This document shows, in pieces, positions 35,266 to 43,437 of a stretch of DNA of 64,000 nucleotides (positions within the stretch are counted from its first letter, which is position 1; every line of letters begins with the position of its first letter). A program made the position numbers and the translations under genes. Under the pieces are notes generated by a model. That model was given only the letters and a program-made list of their open reading frames with translations. It was not told the DNA's origin and ran no database searches. The DNA is from Mycobacterium sp. PO1 (GTDB lineage Bacteria > Actinomycetota > Actinomycetes > Mycobacteriales > Mycobacteriaceae), in NCBI RefSeq assembly GCF_017312405.1, contig NZ_BLTG01000021.1:62001-126000 (forward strand), written 5' to 3'.

Positions 35266-36492
35266 CTACGCGGTGACCAGAGCGTCTTCGCCCAGTAGCG
35301 TCAGCGCGTTGTCGCGCATCACTTTCCGGGTGTCTTCGGCACTGAACTCCGGGAACTGGGGAATGTCCGCGGTGAACGTCATCGGGTCGGCCAGGCCTTC
35401 TCCGTGCGGCCAGTCGGATCCGAACAGGATCTTGTCCACCCCGATGGTCTCGGCGAGCAGCTTCACGTCGTCTTCGTAGTAGGGCGCGATCCACACGTTG
35501 TTGCGCAGCTGTTCGACCGGGTCCGCCTTGTAGTGAGAGGGCGCGGTGTTGGCGGACTTCTTCAGCCGCTTGATCAACCGGTAGACGAAGTAGGACCCGT
35601 TCTCGATGCTGGCCACCTTCAACTTCGGATGCCGGGTGAACACCTGGTGCACGATCATCGAGGCCATCGCGTCGTGAATGGCCCGGTCGTCGAGGAGCAC
35701 CTGGTCCAGCGGATCCTTCTTGCCGAATCCCTCGAAGGTGTCTTGGCCACCCCACAGCGCCGCGATGGCCAGGTATCCGCTGTCGGAGAGGTGGAAGACC
35801 ACCGGCACGCCAGCCTCGGCGAGCCGGGCCCACACCGGATCGTGCACGGGATCACCCAGCGAGCGCGGCTTGACCAACCCGGGCACGGGCGCGGGCCGCA
35901 CGCAGACGATCTTGGCGCCTCGGCTCAGCACGAACTCGACCTCTTCGACCGCTTTGTCGGGATCAGCCAACGAGATGATCGGCGCGGACAAAAAGCGGTG
36001 GTCGGGACGGTCGAATCCCCAGTCCTCGTCGAGCCACAGATTGAACGCGTGCACCGAGGCCATCGTCGCCTCGATGTCGCTTTTCAACGCCTCCTCGACG
36101 CCACAGGCGAACGTCGGCAGCATGAAGACGGTCTCGAGGTTCTGCTTGTCGAGGATCTTCACCCGGGCATCGCGATTCTGGTACTCGGGGTGCTCAGACA
36201 GCCGGTCGACCTTCATCAGCGAGGCCGGATCGACACCGTCGGGAATCTCGCCGCGGAACAACAGATCCAGACACCCCGGTTCGATGATGGGATCGAACGT
36301 CGGATTGGGGATGAAATGGTTGACGACACCCCCCATCACAGCGAAGGTGCGTTTGCCCTCGGTGAGCATCTGCACCCCGCGACGCTTGAACTCCTTGGGC
36401 AGATGCCGGGTGAACGCGTCCAGCGGCTCGTAGTAGTGGTTGTCCACGTCGATCGCGCGGTAGTCCAGTGGCTGCACGGGATGTGCGGTCAT
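35266..36492 (-). CDS. Amidohydrolase-2 family protein
   Basis: A 408-residue amidohydrolase-2 protein. Its opening YRAIDVDNHYYEPLDAF (H near residue 20), the mid-barrel VVFHLSDSGYL and the closing LFGSDWPHGEG match the family metal-site pattern, with DNH in place of HxH. The frame continues upstream to 36936, but ATG 36492 overlaps the crotonase stop (ATGA), fits the family N-terminus and is preferred. It is closest in length and motif style to the protein at 3398-4696. Its job within the operon is unknown. Confidence 0.87.
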   Translation of the reverse strand: MTAHPVQPLDYRAIDVDNHYYEPLDAFTRHLPKEFKRRGVQMLTEGKRTFAVMGGVVNHFIPNPTFDPIIEPGCLDLLFRGEIPDGVDPASLMKVDRLSEHPEYQNRDARVKILDKQNLETVFMLPTFACGVEEALKSDIEATMASVHAFNLWLDEDWGFDRPDHRFLSAPIISLADPDKAVEEVEFVLSRGAKIVCVRPAPVPGLVKPRSLGDPVHDPVWARLAEAGVPVVFHLSDSGYLAIAALWGGQDTFEGFGKKDPLDQVLLDDRAIHDAMASMIVHQVFTRHPKLKVASIENGSYFVYRLIKRLKKSANTAPSHYKADPVEQLRNNVWIAPYYEDDVKLLAETIGVDKILFGSDWPHGEGLADPMTFTADIPQFPEFSAEDTRKVMRDNALTLLGEDALVTA

Positions 36493-37313
36493 GGCTTTTC
36501 CTCCTCCAACGGCGGGAAGTTCGGCGGTCGCTTTTCGAAGAATGCGGTGATGCCTTCGATGAAATCGGGGCGTTGCATCGATTCGTGCATGAGTTTTTCG
36601 GCCTGAGCGCTGGTGGCGACCATGTCGCGCAGCGCGTCGTCGTACACCTGCCGCTTGATGACCGCCAACGCGGTGGGCGCGCAGTTGCGCGCGATGTCGT
36701 CGGCGTAAGCCAAGGCTCGCGGAAGCAGTTCGTCGGAGGGCACGACCTCTTTGACCAGCCCCAGCTCGAGTGCTTCCTCTGCGTAGAAGGTGCGTCCACT
36801 GAGCAGGAGGTCCAGCGCGGAGCTCCAGCCGACCACACGGGGCAGGATCCAGGAGATGCCGTACTCGGCGATCAGACCGCGACGGGCGAACGCGGTGGTG
36901 AACTTCGCGCCCGCGGCGGCGAAGCGGATGTCGCACATCAGGGCCTGGGTCAGTCCGATCCCGGCGCAGGCGCCGTTGATCGCCGCGATGATCGGCTTGT
37001 TCACCCCGGTGACGAAGTACGGATGCCGCTCGCCGACCAGTTGCGTCACGTCGGTATCCGACGAAGTGCTCGCTTCGCCGATCGCGTCGAGATCCCCCAT
37101 GTCCGCACCCGCACAGAACGCCCGGCCGTTGCCGGTCAGCACCACCACCCGCACGTCCGGATCACGCGCAGCACGATCGATACAGCGATAGAACGCACCG
37201 GCCAAACCGCCGCCCCAGGCATTCATCCGGTCCGGCCGGTTGAGCGTCACCACGGCCACGCCGCTGTCGCGCAGCTCGAACAGAACGGGACTCGTCGTGT
37301 CGGAAACGGTCAC
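36489..37313 (-). CDS. Enoyl-CoA hydratase/isomerase family protein
   Basis: A 274-residue crotonase. The oxyanion-hole segments are TGNGRAFCAGADM and INGACAGIGLTQALMCDIRFA; ARRGLIAEYGISWILPR follows, with Glu where one of the two hydratase glutamates is expected. GTG 37313 is the first gene of the minus-strand operon running to 30525, with coupled or closely spaced genes throughout. A degenerate copy of the operator lies 57 bases upstream. Confidence 0.9.
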   Translation of the reverse strand: MTVSDTTSPVLFELRDSGVAVVTLNRPDRMNAWGGGLAGAFYRCIDRAARDPDVRVVVLTGNGRAFCAGADMGDLDAIGEASTSSDTDVTQLVGERHPYFVTGVNKPIIAAINGACAGIGLTQALMCDIRFAAAGAKFTTAFARRGLIAEYGISWILPRVVGWSSALDLLLSGRTFYAEEALELGLVKEVVPSDELLPRALAYADDIARNCAPTALAVIKRQVYDDALRDMVATSAQAEKLMHESMQRPDFIEGITAFFEKRPPNFPPLEEEKP

Positions 37314-37369
37314 CGCGACGTCCTCATCGCTCGATCAGCTCCTCGCACTTCAGCCGCGATATTTGCTCA

Positions 37370-37388
37370 TACTGTACACCTATCGGTA
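37370..37388 (+). promoter_or_regulatory. Degenerate 19-bp operator (site 8)
   Basis: TACTGTAC-ACC-TATCGGTA matches 12 of 16 arm positions, upstream of the operon beginning at 37313. The same stretch also reads as the inverted repeat TGTAC...GTACA, so a different regulator is possible. Confidence 0.4.
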
Positions 37389-37422
37389 CATCCTTCGACA
37401 AGCCGCGTTCGAGGGGTCGCGC

Positions 37423-38430
37423 TCAGTGCTCGACCAACCCGAAACGCCGGTAGGCATTGCGGATCTGGGCTTTCGCAGCCTCGGGCAGAGCCGCCTGCGG
37501 AGGTCGCGATTCGGGGTGGTTGCCGATCGGCAGCCCCAGTACGGACGCGGCATACTTGAACGCACCGCCCCAGTGGGTGAAGTAGTCGGGACGGCCCGGA
37601 TAGCAGGTGAACCAGGGACCCCGATCGGCCTCGAACTGATCCATGCCACTGACCCGTGCGTAGTCCATCGCTTCGATCAGCTTGCCGTCCCAGATCAGGT
37701 TCCAGTAGTCGGTGAAGACCCGCCGCTGCGGAGTCTCCATCAGGTAGCCGGCTGTGCCCAGCTGCGCGGCGCACACGATCCCCTCGTGCAACCAGCCGGC
37801 CCGGTAGACGGTGGTGTCACATTCCCAGATCACAAGCTCCGGCGCCAGATCGTGTAGCCGCCTGCTGTTCGCGGGCCGGAAGGCGCCCTCCTTGGAGGCG
37901 CACACCGCAGGGATCTCGGCGACGATGCGGGCGCTCTCGTCGGCGGTCAGCACATACCCTGACGACGGCGAGTTGAACATCCCCAGCGCGATGTCGGTGC
38001 GATCGGCGACGTAGCGGAAGAAGTTCAGCACACCCTCGCCGCCGTGGGTCTCCATCATCGGTGTTTGCAGGTAGACGATGTCCGCTCCGGCCGCCTCGGC
38101 GTGGCGAGTCAGCTCGAGGCAGTCCTTGGCCGCCGTCGCCGCAGCGCAGGCCTGCACCACCACCTCGGGGTTGATCGCACGTGCCTCCTCGATCGCCACC
38201 TCGAGAAGTCGCTTGCGCTCCTCGATGGTCAACGACCAGAACTCGGCTACACCACTTGTACACCAGAGCATTTCATGGTTCAGGTCGCCGACGCAGTGAC
38301 GCACCAGATGCCGGTAGGCGGCCCAGTCGATGTCGTCCCCGTCGGGCCCGCAGAACGGCGTGTACAGCGAGTCTCCGATTCCGCGCAGGGCTACCCGCGC
38401 CCAGTCCCGCGCCTCCGCCGCCGTGGCCAT
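37423..38430 (-). CDS. DapA-family (dihydrodipicolinate synthase/NAL-like) aldolase
   Basis: A 335-residue class I aldolase/lyase of the DHDPS/N-acetylneuraminate lyase superfamily. The opening GIGDSLYTPFCGPDGDDIDW, the EMLWCTSGVAEFWSLTIEER turn, and K180 in VCASKEG (Schiff-base lysine) are visible; the usual YNxP is MFNSP. Such enzymes add or remove pyruvate or related keto acids. ATG 38430 has GAGGGGCGG upstream. It follows an SDR remnant and a crotonase on the same strand and shares their promoter. Confidence 0.87.
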   Translation of the reverse strand: MATAAEARDWARVALRGIGDSLYTPFCGPDGDDIDWAAYRHLVRHCVGDLNHEMLWCTSGVAEFWSLTIEERKRLLEVAIEEARAINPEVVVQACAAATAAKDCLELTRHAEAAGADIVYLQTPMMETHGGEGVLNFFRYVADRTDIALGMFNSPSSGYVLTADESARIVAEIPAVCASKEGAFRPANSRRLHDLAPELVIWECDTTVYRAGWLHEGIVCAAQLGTAGYLMETPQRRVFTDYWNLIWDGKLIEAMDYARVSGMDQFEADRGPWFTCYPGRPDYFTHWGGAFKYAASVLGLPIGNHPESRPPQAALPEAAKAQIRNAYRRFGLVEH

Positions 38431-38448
38431 TCGCCGCCCCTCGATCGA

Positions 38449-38538
38449 TCAGTCGTCACCGCCGTCGACGATGATGTCGGCACCGAACCCCATCCCACAC
38501 CCACCGCCGACCACGGCGACGGTGACACCGGCGTTCAT
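38449..38538 (-). pseudogene. Remnant of a short-chain dehydrogenase gene (29 codons)
   Basis: ATG 38538 follows a good GGGAGG ribosome site and encodes only 29 residues ending at TGA 38449. It opens like an SDR (MNAGVTVAVVGGGCGMG) and finishes FGADIIVDGGDD, the usual C-terminal end of that family. Both ends survive and the 200-odd residues between appear to have been deleted. It lies between a crotonase and the DapA-like gene, suggesting an oxidoreductase step once encoded here. Confidence 0.6.
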
Positions 38539-38557
38539 CGGAGACCTCCCGAGCAGG

Positions 38558-39319
38558 TCAGGTACCGGTCCAGTTCGGCTTGCGTTTCTCGGCGAACGCA
38601 GTGGCCCCTTCCATCGCGTCCTTGGACGAGAACACCGCAAACACCAGTTCGCCCTGCTTCTTCCACATCTCCGCCTCCGTCCAGTCGGCGGACTTGGTCA
38701 TGACCTCCTTGGTCACCGCGACCGCGAGCGGACCGTTGGCGGTGATCCGCTCGGCCAACTCCAGTGCGCCGGCCAACGCCTCACCCGGTTCGGTCAGCAC
38801 GTTGACGAACCCCCACGCGGACGCCTCCTCGGCGGTGAAACTGTCGCCGGTCAACGCGAGTTCGAGCGCCTTTTGATACGGAATCTTCTTCTGCAGTCGC
38901 AGCAACCCGCCCCCGGCGGCGACCAGACCACGCTTGACCTCGGGGATGCCGAACTTCGCGTTCTTGGCCGCCACGATCAGATCAGTGGCCAGCACGATTT
39001 CCGTACCGCCGGCCAGCGCATAGCCCTCGACGGCCGCGATCAGCGGCTTGCGCGGCGGGCGCTCGGTGAAACCGATCCCGCGCCCCTCGATCGCGGGCAC
39101 CTCACCGGCCATGAACGCCTTGAGGTCCATTCCCGCGCAGAAGTTGCCGCCCGCGCCGGTGATGATCCCCACCGAAAGCTCGGGCGTGTCGTCGAGTTCG
39201 TCCACCGCATCGGCCAAGCCTTGCGCCACTGCAAGATTGAAGGCGTTGCGCGCCTCCGGCCGGTTGATCGTGATGATCAGCGTCCGTCCCTGACGCTCGA
39301 GCAGAACCTCGTCTGACAC
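38558..39319 (-). CDS. Enoyl-CoA hydratase/isomerase family protein
   Basis: A 253-residue crotonase. ITGAGGNFCAGMDLKAF and VEGYALAGGTEIVLATDLIVA form the oxyanion hole; FGIPEVKRGLVAAGGGLLRL supplies one Glu at the catalytic region, and the closing FAEKRKPNWTG is typical of mycobacterial crotonases. The GTG 39319 start has AAAGGGG before it; the frame runs on to 39487 without family-like sequence. Operator site 6 lies 65 bases upstream. It shares its intergenic region with the TetR gene. Confidence 0.92.
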   Translation of the reverse strand: MSDEVLLERQGRTLIITINRPEARNAFNLAVAQGLADAVDELDDTPELSVGIITGAGGNFCAGMDLKAFMAGEVPAIEGRGIGFTERPPRKPLIAAVEGYALAGGTEIVLATDLIVAAKNAKFGIPEVKRGLVAAGGGLLRLQKKIPYQKALELALTGDSFTAEEASAWGFVNVLTEPGEALAGALELAERITANGPLAVAVTKEVMTKSADWTEAEMWKKQGELVFAVFSSKDAMEGATAFAEKRKPNWTGT

Positions 39320-39384
39320 TGTGCCCCTTTCGCATTCCGCCACGCTCGACGGACAGGATATCGCCGGGTATCGCTGGAAAAGCT

Positions 39385-39403
39385 TACTATAGGACTTACA
39401 GTA
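39385..39403 (+). promoter_or_regulatory. 19-bp palindromic operator (site 6) between crotonase and TetR
   Basis: TACTATAG-GAC-TTACAGTA, 14 of 16 arm matches, with a perfect right arm. It lies between the divergent crotonase and TetR genes, as expected of an autoregulating TetR repressor. Confidence 0.7.
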
Positions 39404-39584
39404 GTAGGGTGAATCGACGGCGGCCGTTCCCCCTCCGATGTCTGCCGGTAAGGTCACAGCTACGGCGAGGCAGCGACTTGGACGCAAAGACGCAGTTCAC
39501 GACACGCGCTGTCGACTCATTCCGGACAATCATCCCGCACCGGGGAGTCGTGCGCGCAGCAACGAAGTGACGGAGGTTCCCTCA

Positions 39585-40349
39585 GTGGCGAAGCAGGCGA
39601 CCGCAGAGAAACGCCAGCGGCGTGAGCGCGGTTCCATCAATCCCGACGACATCATCAAGGGCGCGTTCGAACTGGCCGAACAGGTCGGCATCGACAACCT
39701 GAGCATGCCGTTGCTGGGCAAACATCTGGGTGTCGGCGTCACCAGCATCTACTGGTATTTCCGCAAGAAGGACGACCTGCTGAACGCGATGACCGACCGC
39801 GCGTTGCGCCAGTACGCCTTCGCCACCCCGTATGTCGAGGCCAAGGACTGGCGCCAGACGCTGGCCAACCACGCCCGGTCGATGCGCGAGACCTTCAACG
39901 GCAACCCGATCCTGTGCGATCTGATATTGATCCGCTCCGCACTGAGCCCCCGGACGGCCCAGGTGGGCGTGCAGGAAGTGGAAAAGGCCATCAACAGCCT
40001 GGTCGAGGCCGGACTGTCACCGGAACAGGCCTTCGACACCTATTCGGCCATGTCGACGCATGTCCGGGGGTCGGTGGTGCTCCAGCGTCTCCGGGACAAG
40101 AACCTCGCCGCCGAGGACAGCCCCCGCGACATCGACGAATCGGTGGACCCGGACAGCACACCGTTGTTGGCGACCATCGTCCAGGCCGGGCACCATCGCG
40201 TCGCGTCCGACGACCGCAGTTTCGAGTTCGGACTGGAATGCATTCTCGATCACGCCGCCAGATTGCTCGAGGCGAATACGAAGACACCCCGCAAGCCCGC
40301 CAAGAGTCCTCGTGCCGGAACCCGGGGTAAGGCCGCCTCCCGCACATAG
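39585..40349 (+). CDS. TetR-family regulator, candidate controller of the palindrome regulon
   Basis: A 254-residue TetR protein: a basic leader (EKRQRRERG), the helix-turn-helix at about residues 17-62 (INPDDIIKGAFELAEQVGID, MPLLGKHLGVGVTSIYWYF, RKKDDLLNAM), a helical ligand domain and a Lys/Pro/Arg-rich tail (KTPRKPAKSPRAGTRGK). GTG 39585 is preferred because GGAGG lies at 39572-39576; the frame extends to 39438. One palindrome copy is in its own upstream region and the others front nearby catabolic genes, so it is the most likely regulator. It is not recognisably KstR or KstR2. Confidence 0.88.
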   Translation: MAKQATAEKRQRRERGSINPDDIIKGAFELAEQVGIDNLSMPLLGKHLGVGVTSIYWYFRKKDDLLNAMTDRALRQYAFATPYVEAKDWRQTLANHARSMRETFNGNPILCDLILIRSALSPRTAQVGVQEVEKAINSLVEAGLSPEQAFDTYSAMSTHVRGSVVLQRLRDKNLAAEDSPRDIDESVDPDSTPLLATIVQAGHHRVASDDRSFEFGLECILDHAARLLEANTKTPRKPAKSPRAGTRGKAASRT

Positions 40350-40379
40350 ACCCCAGGATCTGCGACCTCAACCGGAGTC

Positions 40380-41555
40380 TCAGACCTCGACGATGACGGC
40401 GCCGCCCTGGCCACCGCCGGCGCACATGGCCGCCATACCGATTCCGCCCCCGCGGCGTTGCAGCTCGTAGATCAGCGTGGTCACCATGCGAGCGCCGGAC
40501 GCGGCGATCGGGTGGCCGAGACTGCAGCCGCTGCCGGAGAAGTTGACCAGCTCCTCGTCGAGGCCGTACTCCTTGCAGGCGGCGATCGGCACCGAGGCGA
40601 ACGCCTCGTTGATCTCCCACAGCGCGATGTCCGACGGGGTGAGCCCGGCGCGATCGAGCACCTTGCCGATGACCTTGACCGCACCCAGCCCGGTGTCGCG
40701 GGGCGAGACCCCGGCCGCCCCCCAGGCCTTGACGGTGGCCATCACATCGAGCCCGTTGGCCGCGGCGTAGTCGCGCTCGACCACCGCGACGCCGGCCGCG
40801 GCGTCGTTGGTGCCGCTGGCGTTGCCCGCGGTGATCGAGAAGCCCTCGATCTCGGGATGCAGCACTTTCAGTCCGGCCAGCTTCTCCACGGTGGTGTCGC
40901 CGCGGGGCTGCTCGTCGACGCTGAAGTCGACCACCGATCCGTCGAACTGGGTGACCTTCAGCGGCACGATCTCGTCGGCGAACTTGCCGGCATCGATCGC
41001 CGCGATGGCGCGGTGGTGTGAGCGCGCCGCCCACGCGTCCATCTCCTCGCGGCTGATGCCGTAGGACTGCGCGGTGTTCCAGCCGACGGTGATGGACATG
41101 TCACGAGTCGGCGCGTCCGGGGTCTCGACGTGGGTGGGCGGCATCCACTTCTCTTCGAACTTCAGCTCCGGACCGGGGATGCGCCAGTTGACCAGCGGGG
41201 TCATCGACAGCGACTGCACCCCGCCGGCGATCAGCACCCGCTCCATCCCGGAGCCGATTTGGGCCGAGGCATTGCCGATCGCGGTGAGGCTGCCGGCGCA
41301 GTGCCGATTGACCGACTGGCCGGGAATATCCGTCAGGCCGGTGGCATCGGCCGCGTAGCGCGCCAGATCTCCACCACCGTAGTGCGATTCGGCAAAGATG
41401 ATGTCATCGATCTCGGCTGGGTCCACTCCCGAGCGGCGCACCACCTCGGGCAGCACCGTGGTGATCAGGGTCTCCGGCGGAGTGTTGACCAGCGTGCCCT
41501 TGAAAGACCGGCCGATGGCCGTCCTGGCGGCACCGACGATGACGGGTGTGGGCAT
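40380..41555 (-). CDS. Acetyl-CoA acyltransferase (thiolase, FadA-type)
   Basis: A 391-residue biosynthetic/degradative thiolase that cleaves 3-ketoacyl-CoA. The acylated Cys is C86 in SVNRHCAGS; INEAFASVP, GHPIAASGARM and the second Cys C378 in CAGGGQGG complete the catalytic set. It resembles the FadA5/FadA6 thiolases of steroid catabolism in overall plan. The upstream region contains a degenerate operator copy (site 7). A crotonase gene follows upstream on the same strand at 41634. Confidence 0.92.
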   Translation of the reverse strand: MPTPVIVGAARTAIGRSFKGTLVNTPPETLITTVLPEVVRRSGVDPAEIDDIIFAESHYGGGDLARYAADATGLTDIPGQSVNRHCAGSLTAIGNASAQIGSGMERVLIAGGVQSLSMTPLVNWRIPGPELKFEEKWMPPTHVETPDAPTRDMSITVGWNTAQSYGISREEMDAWAARSHHRAIAAIDAGKFADEIVPLKVTQFDGSVVDFSVDEQPRGDTTVEKLAGLKVLHPEIEGFSITAGNASGTNDAAAGVAVVERDYAAANGLDVMATVKAWGAAGVSPRDTGLGAVKVIGKVLDRAGLTPSDIALWEINEAFASVPIAACKEYGLDEELVNFSGSGCSLGHPIAASGARMVTTLIYELQRRGGGIGMAAMCAGGGQGGAVIVEV

Positions 41556-41602
41556 ATCTCGACCTCGGTTTCAACGGAATGCGACGTTACAAAACTAACA
41601 GA

Positions 41603-41621
41603 TACTGTAGTGCGGGCAGTA
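41603..41621 (+). promoter_or_regulatory. Degenerate 19-bp operator (site 7)
   Basis: TACTGTAG-TGC-GGGCAGTA matches 12 of 16 arm positions in the 78-base gap upstream of the thiolase. The left arm is nearly perfect and the right arm weak. Confidence 0.45.
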
Positions 41622-41633
41622 GGGTGAGCCGAC

Positions 41634-42545
41634 TCACTCGGATGTCTGGCCCGGTTCCCGGGCGGGTTCGGGGACGAAGAAGTGCTCGTCACGGAGCCGG
41701 AACGCCGCCCTGGTGCCGTGCTCGGCGCGGGTCTTGACGAAGTTGAACTCCCCCGGCGCGAACTGCAGATTCGTGCCGAATGCGTGAAAGAGATAGCTGG
41801 CCACCTCCTCCCCCTGATAGGCCTGGGTCTGCTCGACCAGCCGGAACGCTTCCTTGGCCATCACGACGCCGTCAGCCGGCATCTTCGCGGCCTTCTCGGC
41901 CCAGTAGCGCGCCCGCGCCGTCACAGCTGCCCCATCGCAGGTGTCGGTGAACACCCCGAGGTGCTCGATCTCACCGGCGGTGATGATGTCACCGGTGAGC
42001 AGCAGTCGCCGGGCCAGCACCGGACCCAGGCGGTGGAAGAACATGTGCAGGCTGCCCAGCGCCGGCCCGAGGAACCGCGTGGCCGGCATTCCGATCCGGG
42101 TGGCGCGTCCGACCACCGAGATGTCCGTCATCAGCGCCATCTCGAAGCCGCCACCCAGCGCATAGCCGTTGATCTCGCCGACCGTGACCTTCGGGAAGCC
42201 CATCAGGTTGTGATAGAAGCCGAACGACCTGCGGTCGACGGTGAGCCGGCGCCGCTGGCTGGGTCGCGCCCTGCGGGCACCGTCGGATGTGTCGGCACTC
42301 TCGGAGCCGTACCAGCCATAGGCGTTGTTCATGTCGGCGCCGGTGCTGAACACCCCCTCTGCGCCGCGCAGCAGCACCACGGTGAGGTCGTCGTCGTCGG
42401 CCACCTCGTCGAGGTGGCGGGCCAGCAGATCGCGCATGGAGGCGTCGTAGGAGTTGCGTTGCGCGGGATTGTTCAGCGTGATCGTCGCGATGCGGCTGTC
42501 GCGGTCGGCGTCGAAGAGCACGCGGTCGTCGGCGGTGGAGGTCAT
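41634..42545 (-). CDS. Enoyl-CoA hydratase/isomerase family protein
   Basis: A 303-residue crotonase-fold protein, longer than usual. LLRGAEGVFSTGADMNNAYG and INGYALGGGFEMALMTDISVVG carry the oxyanion-hole segments; an Arg-rich insert (ARRARPSQRRRL) lies between. FLGPALGSLHMFF takes the place of the usual hydratase Glu segment, so hydratase activity is doubtful. It is followed at 42558 by a GntR gene upstream on the same strand, 12 bases apart. Confidence 0.88.
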   Translation of the reverse strand: MTSTADDRVLFDADRDSRIATITLNNPAQRNSYDASMRDLLARHLDEVADDDDLTVVLLRGAEGVFSTGADMNNAYGWYGSESADTSDGARRARPSQRRRLTVDRRSFGFYHNLMGFPKVTVGEINGYALGGGFEMALMTDISVVGRATRIGMPATRFLGPALGSLHMFFHRLGPVLARRLLLTGDIITAGEIEHLGVFTDTCDGAAVTARARYWAEKAAKMPADGVVMAKEAFRLVEQTQAYQGEEVASYLFHAFGTNLQFAPGEFNFVKTRAEHGTRAAFRLRDEHFFVPEPAREPGQTSE

Positions 42546-42557
42546 CGGATCCCCTGT

Positions 42558-43331
42558 TCAGTCGCGGTTCGAGATCAACTTGGCTTCGATGGTCCGGTCC
42601 GCACCGGCCGCCAGCGTGGTGCGCCGGGCGGCGGCCAGGTGGGCGGCCGCCAGGCGCTGGGCGCGGGCGGTGTTGCCGTCGGCGATCGCGCCGAGCAGCC
42701 GGTGGTGATCGCGCAACGCGGCGCGCATCGTCGTGGGGTTTATCGGGTCGTCGGGATGGTGTTCGTCGCTCCACACCGCCGACTCGTGCGCCGACCAGAT
42801 CACCTCCAGCGCGCCGATGAGCAGGATCATCGGCTCGTTGCCGCACCGCGAGACGAGCTCTTCGTGAAACCGGCGGGCGTTGGGGACGTAGCGCGCCGGA
42901 GTGTCGAACTGCTCGGACTGCGCGTCTATCGCCGCCTGCAGATGTGGCACCACCTCGGTCATGCGGTCCGCGCGGGCCGCGCACAGCCCGGCGCAGATCG
43001 GTTCCAGGTGCAGCAGCGCCTCGCTGACGTCACCCGGCGTCGCCGCCCGTGTCTGCAGCACCATGCTGATCATCTGGGCGGTGCGCTCGGCCGACGGCAG
43101 ATGCACCACCGCCCCGCCGACGTTGCCGCGCCGGACCGAGATCAGACCGTCGGACTCCAGGATGTGGATGGCCTCGCGCACCGCCGGAGGGCTGACGCCG
43201 AATTCGGCGAACAGGGCCTCCTGCGACGGCAGGACGTCACCCTCGGCCAGCCGGCCGGTGAGGATGTCGTCGCGCAGCCGAGACGCCACGAGCTCTGCCA
43301 CCCGGGGCTGGCGAATGCGCTGCACTGACAC
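42558..43331 (-). CDS. GntR-family (FadR/FCD type) transcriptional regulator
   Basis: A 257-residue regulator with a GntR winged helix (VAELVASRLRDDILTGRLAE, SQEALFAEFGVSPPAVREAI, GLISVRRGNVGGAVV) and an FCD helical domain (EALLHLEPICAGLCAARAD, FHEELVSRCGNEPMILL, DHHRLLGAIADGNTARAQ). It is divergent from the crotonase/ligase operon at 43438 and in the same direction as the crotonase at 41634. An inverted repeat GGCTAT-CTGT-ATAGCC (43395-43410) lies between. The ligand is probably a CoA ester or acid of the pathway. Confidence 0.9.
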   Translation of the reverse strand: MSVQRIRQPRVAELVASRLRDDILTGRLAEGDVLPSQEALFAEFGVSPPAVREAIHILESDGLISVRRGNVGGAVVHLPSAERTAQMISMVLQTRAATPGDVSEALLHLEPICAGLCAARADRMTEVVPHLQAAIDAQSEQFDTPARYVPNARRFHEELVSRCGNEPMILLIGALEVIWSAHESAVWSDEHHPDDPINPTTMRAALRDHHRLLGAIADGNTARAQRLAAAHLAAARRTTLAAGADRTIEAKLISNRD

Positions 43332-43394
43332 TGTTCCGCAGACGGCCTTTCCTTGCTAAGTTGTACAGGATAGTAATCGAACTACCAACGGTAT

Positions 43395-43410
43395 GGCTAT
43401 CTGTATAGCC
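43395..43410 (+). promoter_or_regulatory. Inverted repeat in the GntR/crotonase divergent promoter
   Basis: GGCTAT-CTGT-ATAGCC is a perfect 6+4+6 inverted repeat, 28 bases before the chosen crotonase start at 43438 and 64 bases before the GntR start. TGTACA also occurs upstream (43372-43377). Either may be the GntR operator. Confidence 0.4.
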
Positions 43411-43437
43411 CGCCGGGTGCGGAGAGGACGGCAGCCG

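Noticed and set aside
39438-39584. Longer TetR N-terminus from ATG 39438
   Set aside because: The 49 added residues have no TetR features and the GTG at 39585 has a GGAGG site at the right distance.
43372-43377. TGTACA as the GntR operator at 42558
   Set aside because: A six-base palindrome is too short to support alone; the 16-bp inverted repeat at 43395 was listed instead, with low confidence.
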